This document shows positions 5,388 to 8,943 of a DNA stretch of 8,943 nucleotides, piece after piece; the first letter of the stretch is position 1, and the number at the start of each line of letters is the position of its first letter. The position numbers and the translations under genes are program-made. The DNA is from Candidatus Taylorbacteria bacterium RIFCSPLOWO2_01_FULL_45_15b. Lineage in GTDB: Bacteria; Patescibacteriota; Minisyncoccia; Phycocordibacterales; 01-FULL-45-15b. The stretch covers positions 276 through 9,218 of the forward strand of contig MHRX01000049.1 of the NCBI GenBank assembly GCA_001822655.1, given 5' to 3'. The notes under the pieces are model-generated. The model did not search any database. It saw nothing but the letters and a program-made list of their open reading frames with translations, and was not told the origin of the DNA.

Positions 5388-5743
5388 AAAAAAATAAAAA
5401 AATAAAGAAATCATCAGCAAACGAGGAATTGCGGAATATTGTAATCCGCGGTTTTAAGGCCGTAGACAAAAAGTACGAAGATCTTGCAGTGATGGTGGCA
5501 AGAGGCTTTGATGCCGTTGATAAAAGATTTGAGCAAGTTGATAAAAGATTTGAGCAGGTTGATAAAAAATTTGACGGTGTGGACAGAAGATTTGATATTT
5601 TGGAATCAAAACTGTCTCAAAAAATCGATGGTCTTACTAACAGAATTGATGACCTAGCCTTAAATCGTGCCACGCGTGAAGAAGTTAAAATTCTAGAACA
5701 CAGGATTGGGCGAATCGAGGAGAAAATTGGTCTCAAAAAATGA
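5384..5743 (+). CDS. Coiled-coil protein with VDKRFEQ heptad repeats, function unknown
   Basis: A 119-residue, very charged protein. After a lysine-rich N-terminus (1-11) it has GFKAVDKKYEDL (23-34), GFDAVDKRFEQ (41-51) and then consecutive heptads VDKRFEQ, VDKRFEQ, VDKKFDG and VDRRFDI (45-72). A further amphipathic stretch, LESKLSQKIDGLTNRIDDL (73-91), and a terminal helix, VKILEHRIGRIEEKIGLKK (101-119), follow. The pattern predicts a long oligomerising helix with no membrane segment and no enzyme motif. Similar 'VDKRFE/ID..' repeat proteins are common and are often annotated only as hypothetical. It overlaps the epimerase-like gene by 4 nt (ATGA), and the transketolase N gene overlaps its own end by 4 nt, so its translation is coupled to both. 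This suggests, without proving, a structural role near these enzymes. Confidence 0.85.
   Translation: MKKNKKIKKSSANEELRNIVIRGFKAVDKKYEDLAVMVARGFDAVDKRFEQVDKRFEQVDKKFDGVDRRFDILESKLSQKIDGLTNRIDDLALNRATREEVKILEHRIGRIEEKIGLKK
5516..5599 (+). repeat. Four tandem 21-bp coding repeats
   Basis: Units at 5516-5536, 5537-5557, 5558-5578 and 5579-5599. Units 1 and 2 differ at one base, unit 3 at a few, and unit 4 is the most diverged. Each encodes one coiled-coil heptad, and the near-identical first pair points to recent duplication by slippage or recombination. Confidence 0.85.
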
Positions 5744-6606
5744 GTTTACTTACAGAAAAAGAGTCGGTATTTTTGGCTGAAAAAGCGAACGCTATTCGCG
5801 TTTCAATTATCGAAATGTTGCTCGAGGCGGGCTCCGGCCACACAGCGGGTCCTCTTGGAATGTCGGATATTTTTGCCGCGCTTTATTTCAAAATCTTGCG
5901 GCACAATCCAAAAAATCCTACTTGGGAAGACAGAGATAGGGTTGTACTTTCCAATGGGCACATTTGTCCCGTATTGTACTCGACCATGGCGCACGCCGGA
6001 TATTTTCCCGTGGAAGAATTGAAAACGCTCAGAAAATTCGGTTCTCGTTTGCAGGGGCATCCTCACAGGGAATGGCTGCCGATGCTTGAGACAAGTTCCG
6101 GTCCTCTTGGCTCCGGCCTTTCACAAGCCGTCGGCATGGCTCTAGCGGATAGAATCGACAGCAAGCAAAACGAAAGGACAGTATTTTGCCTTATGAGTGA
6201 TGGAGAAATGGATGAAGGCAACACGTGGGAAGCCATGATGCTTGGGGCCAAGGAGAAATTGCACAATCTGATTGCAATTGTTGACAGGAATAATATTCAG
6301 ATTGATGGGTTTACGGAGGACATAATGCCGCTTGAACCTTTTGCAGATAAATGGATGGCGTTTAATTGGCACGTCATTGAGATTGACGGGCATGATTTTC
6401 AGGAAATTTTTGATGCTGTAGAAAAAGCGAAGTCACAAAAGGAAAAGCCGAGCGTGATTATTGCGAGAACTATTCCCGGTAAAGGTGTGCCGGAGTTTGA
6501 GGGGAAATATGAATGGCATGGCAAATCGCCGAATAAAGAGGAGGCGAAGATTGCTCTCGATGCACTCCGCACTTTTGGAGGTAAGGTTGTTAGCGAACAC
6601 GAATAA
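5740..6606 (+). CDS. Transketolase, N-terminal (TPP-binding) subunit
   Basis: This 288-residue protein matches only the N-terminal pyrophosphate-binding half of transketolase, the usual length for the separate subunit. GSGHTAGPLG (31-40) carries His34 and SNGHICPVLY (71-80) carries His74. GHPHRE (106-111) and GPLGSGLSQAVGMA (121-134) are conserved substrate/cofactor loops. The thiamine-diphosphate motif runs from SDGEMDEG (153-160) to VDRNN (181-185). With the next gene it would form the thiamine-diphosphate and divalent-metal-dependent enzyme that moves two-carbon ketol units between xylulose-5-phosphate and aldoses. Its ATG overlaps the stop of the coiled-coil gene (ATGA). A GAGGAG at 5717-5722 is 17 nt upstream, too far for a normal Shine-Dalgarno, so translation probably relies on coupling. 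Confidence 0.95.
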   Translation: MSLLTEKESVFLAEKANAIRVSIIEMLLEAGSGHTAGPLGMSDIFAALYFKILRHNPKNPTWEDRDRVVLSNGHICPVLYSTMAHAGYFPVEELKTLRKFGSRLQGHPHREWLPMLETSSGPLGSGLSQAVGMALADRIDSKQNERTVFCLMSDGEMDEGNTWEAMMLGAKEKLHNLIAIVDRNNIQIDGFTEDIMPLEPFADKWMAFNWHVIEIDGHDFQEIFDAVEKAKSQKEKPSVIIARTIPGKGVPEFEGKYEWHGKSPNKEEAKIALDALRTFGGKVVSEHE

Positions 6607-6607
6607 C

Positions 6608-7606
6608 ATGCTTAGTGTCTCTCAAAAATTAAGTCCGAAACTTTTCGATCACGATGTCGAGATGGTCCCTATTAGAAAAGGGTTCGGAGAGGGTTTGCTC
6701 GAAGCAGCTAACCTCGATCCGCGAGTGGTAGGGCTTTGTGCCGATCTCACCGAGTCCACCCAGATGCATTTTTTTAAAAACGCATTTCCGAAGCGTTTTA
6801 TTGAAATGGGAGTGGCCGAGCAGAATCTTGTCACGGTTGCGAGCGGTATGGCCGCAATGGGCAAGATTCCCTTTGTAACGTCATATGCGATGTTTAGCCC
6901 CGGAAGAAATTGGGAACAAATACGAACAACGATTGCATATAACGACCGGCCTGTAAAAATTATCGGATCGCACGCTGGTATTTCAGTGGGACCTGACGGA
7001 GGGACGCACCAGGCTCTTGAAGACATTGCTCTTATGAGGGTTATTCCGCGCATGGTTGTCATTTCTCCATGCGATGCGATAGAAGCTAGGAAAGCCACAA
7101 TCGCGGCGGCAAAAACTACGGATCCGACTTATATCCGTCTAGCCCGAGAAAAAACTCCGATAATTACATCCGAAGAGAGTTCTTTTGAGATCGGGAAAGC
7201 GAATGTTTTATTTCAGCCGGTTACCGGTGTTGTGGACATAGCGATCTTCGTAACGGGTGCTCTAGTTCACAATGCCATTTTGGCGGCGCGGATATTGGAA
7301 AAAGATAAAATTGGCATTACCGTTGTGAACATTTCTACAATAAAACCACTTGACGAGAGCACGATCCTGCGAGTTGTTCGGGGCGCAAAAGCTGTGCTCA
7401 CAGTTGAAGAGCATCAGATAGCCGGAGGGATGGGTTCTGCTGTCGCGGAATTTTTAGGGGCAAATTTTCCAATTCGCATCGAGAGACTCGGAATTAGGGA
7501 TGAATTTGGACAGTCAGGAACACCTGTGGAACTTATAAAATATTTTAGTTTGGACGAAGTCGGAATTGTTAACGCAACGCGCGCTCTGATTAAAAAGAGC
7601 GCGTAG
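6608..7606 (+). CDS. Transketolase, C-terminal subunit
   Basis: The 332-residue protein supplies the pyrimidine-binding and C-terminal domains of transketolase. Glu71 in EMGVAEQN is the conserved catalytic glutamate that activates the thiamine ring. SHAGISVGPDGGTHQALEDIALMR (121-144) is the family's central signature, with His122 and His134. A Rossmann-like C-terminal domain follows from about residue 200 (VTGALVHNA, TVEEHQIAGGMGSAV). It starts 1 nt after the stop of the N-subunit gene. ATG 6608 is chosen for position. A good Shine-Dalgarno, GGAGGT (6577-6582), points instead to an in-frame TTG at 6587, which would add seven residues and overlap the upstream gene by 20 nt. The frame stays open further upstream inside the N-subunit gene, but that is not coding. 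Last gene of the operon. Confidence 0.94.
   Translation: MLSVSQKLSPKLFDHDVEMVPIRKGFGEGLLEAANLDPRVVGLCADLTESTQMHFFKNAFPKRFIEMGVAEQNLVTVASGMAAMGKIPFVTSYAMFSPGRNWEQIRTTIAYNDRPVKIIGSHAGISVGPDGGTHQALEDIALMRVIPRMVVISPCDAIEARKATIAAAKTTDPTYIRLAREKTPIITSEESSFEIGKANVLFQPVTGVVDIAIFVTGALVHNAILAARILEKDKIGITVVNISTIKPLDESTILRVVRGAKAVLTVEEHQIAGGMGSAVAEFLGANFPIRIERLGIRDEFGQSGTPVELIKYFSLDEVGIVNATRALIKKSA
7580..7603 (+). terminator. Hairpin at the 3' end of the transketolase operon
   Basis: CGCGCTCT (7580-7587) pairs perfectly with AGAGCGCG (7596-7603) over an 8-nt A-rich loop. The right arm ends at the last sense base before the TAG stop of the C subunit. No U-tract follows, so it is not a standard intrinsic terminator. 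It may define or protect the mRNA end where this operon meets the oppositely oriented kinase gene. Confidence 0.35.
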
Positions 7607-7640
7607 TTCGCGGTTGTTGTGATAAGGAGATCGGTGAGGG

Positions 7641-8636
7641 TCAGTAAATCCGCGACGGCTTGTAATTAGCCGGCGCTTTTGAGAGAAGCTCTAGTAATTG
7701 CTCTTTTGTAAGAAGTCCTCTTTGCGCTCCAACATGCTGAACCACATTCATGGGGTTTATTGGTGCCCACATGAGCGCGTCTTCAAACGACTTTCCCATT
7801 TGAAGTGCTGTTACAAATGTTGACGCAAAAGCGTCTCCACAACCCGTTCGTTCAAGTGGCGGAGCAGGATCGGGGTAAATTGGCATGAACCAAGCGTGAG
7901 TTCCGTCAGAAGCGTATGCGCCCTTTGGCCCATCGGTTATGGCGACGAGTGTCGGGCCGACGCTGTGCATTTCTCGCAAAAGTGTTTTGATGTCGGCATT
8001 GGGAAGTGAGAGAATTTTTCTTGCCTCCTCTACGTTGCAAACAAAGACATGCGTCCTTTTATATATTCCCGCAAGTCTCTCTTTTCCGATTTTTAATTGA
8101 AAAGTTCCAGGCTGGAAGGCGAGCAAAACTCTAGGATGTTCCATGAGGTATGTTTCAATTTCGTCATGGAATGAGAGGGCCGATTCGCCGAGGGAACTCA
8201 AGTATACCCACGCCGGCTCTGGAATTTTTGGCGGCAACGCATAGGGAAATTCCTCATGCTTTACAAGAATGGTTCGCTCCGCTTCATACCATAGGACATA
8301 ATGGTAATTCGTTTTCTTGCCTTCGTGTATCTTCACGTAGTCGGCGCTTACACCGTTTTCTGTGAGCACGCCGAGGCACTCTTTCCCATTTTGGTCATCC
8401 CCGACATTTGAGACTAGTGAGGCATTTGCCCCGAGTCTTGTAACCGAGACAGCGGCGTTCGGACTATTGCCGACGGCATTGATTATGTCGACAGATTCGT
8501 AAGGAATTTTGTCGGCAAATTTCATGCAAATCTGACAGTTTTCATTGTTAATGTCGCAACTCACTCTCGCGTCCTTGATGCGGATAAATGCGTCGGTTGT
8601 AATGTCTCCAATTGCCAAAATATCGAGTTTATTCAT
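7641..8636 (-). CDS. PfkB-family carbohydrate kinase
   Basis: A ribokinase/PfkB-fold sugar kinase of 331 residues. Residues 54-82 (AVGNSPNAAVSVTRLG..., VGDD) match the first PfkB signature ('GG..aNvA..larLG'). RTGCGDAFASTFVTAL (263-278) is the second, with Asp268 as catalytic base and the glycine anion hole. ITDGPKGAYASDG (233-245) is the usual 'vT.G..Ga' strand. Such enzymes phosphorylate a sugar or nucleoside with ATP; fructose-6-phosphate, ribose, adenosine and others are all possible, and the substrate is not readable here. An unusual insert near the N-terminus holds Cys27, Cys34 and Cys37 (C-x6-C-x2-C). The gene converges with the transketolase operon, 34 nt apart, and has its own promoter, so it is regulated separately. 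The ATG at 8636 lacks a Shine-Dalgarno and follows the -10 box by 7 nt. Confidence 0.92.
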   Translation of the reverse strand: MNKLDILAIGDITTDAFIRIKDARVSCDINNENCQICMKFADKIPYESVDIINAVGNSPNAAVSVTRLGANASLVSNVGDDQNGKECLGVLTENGVSADYVKIHEGKKTNYHYVLWYEAERTILVKHEEFPYALPPKIPEPAWVYLSSLGESALSFHDEIETYLMEHPRVLLAFQPGTFQLKIGKERLAGIYKRTHVFVCNVEEARKILSLPNADIKTLLREMHSVGPTLVAITDGPKGAYASDGTHAWFMPIYPDPAPPLERTGCGDAFASTFVTALQMGKSFEDALMWAPINPMNVVQHVGAQRGLLTKEQLLELLSKAPANYKPSRIY

Positions 8637-8643
8637 AGAAAAT

Positions 8644-8652
8644 AGTATAACA
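8644..8652 (-). promoter_or_regulatory. Extended -10 promoter element of the PfkB kinase gene
   Basis: On the minus strand TGTTATACT (8652-8644) is an exact extended -10 (TGnTATACT). It ends 7 nt before the ATG. No good -35 lies 16-18 nt upstream, which fits an extended -10 promoter. Predicted transcription start is at about the start codon, so the mRNA would be leaderless. Confidence 0.5.
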
Positions 8653-8696
8653 GACAGGGCAGTAAATTTGCTACTCGCATTATTTTGTTATTAAGA

Positions 8697-8718
8697 AAGC
8701 CGCATCGTATTGCGGCTT
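8697..8718 (-). terminator. Intrinsic terminator after the small membrane ORF
   Basis: AAGCCGCA (8697-8704) and TGCGGCTT (8711-8718) form a perfect 8-bp stem with a 6-nt loop. Read on the minus strand it is followed by TCTTAATAAC, a modest U-rich tail continuing the TT at the stem base. It lies 25 nt after the stop codon of the minus-strand small ORF at 8744, and would separate that ORF from the kinase promoter. Confidence 0.55.
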
Positions 8719-8729
8719 GGTTGAGATCG

Positions 8730-8765
8730 TTCCCGCACATCACTCACGTTTCGCTGTGTCGGGAA
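8730..8765. repeat. Imperfect inverted repeat at the end of the small ORF
   Basis: TTCCCGCACA (8730-8739) pairs with TGTG-T-CGGGAA (8755-8765), a 10-bp stem with one bulged T and a 15-nt loop. It covers the stop codon of the small membrane ORF and lies just upstream, in minus-strand terms, of the terminator hairpin. Confidence 0.5.
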
Positions 8766-8929
8766 TCTCTGCTATGTGATGGTTTTTCGTCATATTTAAT
8801 CGCCCAAAGGAAAAAATAAAAAACGAAAGCAAATGCAAGGACGAATGTGATGGCGACGGCAGACGCGCATCTCCACAGCATGCCGCTAATAGAGGAGCGC
8901 ATTTTTTTTCCAAATCTGCGAATGATCAT
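8744..8929 (-). CDS. Possible small single-pass membrane protein, unknown function
   Basis: A 61-residue frame, not recognised. Residues 1-20 are basic (MIIRRFGKKMRSSISGMLWR), 22-44 form one strongly hydrophobic helix (AVAITFVLAFAFVFYFFLWA), and the tail is polar (KYDEKPSHSRDSRHSET). The positive-inside rule puts the N-terminus in the cytoplasm. A start at the internal Met10 (8902-8900) is also possible. There is no Shine-Dalgarno for either start. A terminator hairpin shortly after the stop supports transcription on this strand. The last codons lie inside another inverted repeat (8730-8765), which raises the chance that the C-terminus, or the whole frame, is fortuitous. Confidence 0.45.
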   Translation of the reverse strand: MIIRRFGKKMRSSISGMLWRCASAVAITFVLAFAFVFYFFLWAIKYDEKPSHSRDSRHSET

Positions 8930-8943
8930 CTTAGTAGATTTTT

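Noticed and set aside
6461..6607. Upstream extension of the transketolase C-subunit frame
   Set aside because: The frame is open but overlaps the N-subunit coding sequence and encodes an arginine-rich, unlike-family stretch. The family N-terminus fits a start at 6608 or at most 6587.
1..8943. tRNA or rRNA genes
   Set aside because: I saw no cloverleaf-like sequence with a T-loop GTTCRA motif in a suitable context and no conserved rRNA segments. The intergenic stretches are short and AT-rich.

Overview
The window looks like a fragment of a small, streamlined bacterial genome. The gene content and protein variants (a divergent epimerase-like protein, a two-gene transketolase, a PfkB kinase, a REP-type transposase with palindromes, almost no Shine-Dalgarno sequences) suggest a Patescibacteria/CPR member such as a Parcubacteria lineage. 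This placement is inference from protein style, not a phylogeny. TGA ends several genes (gap, the epimerase-like gene, the coiled-coil gene) and none of the genes read here contains an internal TGA, so the standard bacterial code applies rather than the UGA-glycine code of Gracilibacteria.

Left part (1-2512), accessory: the 3' part of a heparinase II/III-like polysaccharide lyase gene runs in from outside the window. It is followed by a decayed IS5-like insertion sequence: the first ~30 codons of a transposase, a 26-bp tandem duplication, and a perfect 10-bp inverted repeat bounding 1388-1695. Next comes a REP-associated tyrosine transposase (RAYT/Y1) on the minus strand. It is bracketed by four copies of a short perfect or near-perfect palindrome, two on each side; the outermost two are identical over 25 nt.

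Central part (2588-7606), plus strand, central carbon metabolism: gap (type I GAPDH) is followed by a four-helix membrane protein. After an intergenic stretch carrying a minus-strand terminator comes a tightly packed five-gene operon: rpiB, an rpe-like gene, a heptad-repeat coiled-coil gene, and the N- and C-terminal transketolase subunits. Junctions are 1-nt gaps or 4-nt ATGA overlaps. Together these genes cover the non-oxidative pentose phosphate branch (Ru5P/R5P/Xu5P interconversion and two-carbon transfer) and deliver glyceraldehyde-3-phosphate to GAPDH. No transaldolase, aldolase or phosphoglycerate kinase lies in the window.

Right part (7607-8943), minus strand: a PfkB-family sugar kinase converges on the transketolase operon. 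Upstream of it is a small single-helix membrane ORF with its own terminator hairpin.

The most interesting points are these. (1) The Rpe-like protein lacks two of the four canonical metal ligands. (2) A heptad-repeat protein is translationally coupled between the epimerase-like and transketolase genes. (3) Four -10 boxes lie only 7-12 nt before start codons, implying leaderless or near-leaderless mRNAs. (4) The RAYT promoter's -35 is built from one of its own palindromes. (5) A minus-strand terminator has no annotated gene feeding it.
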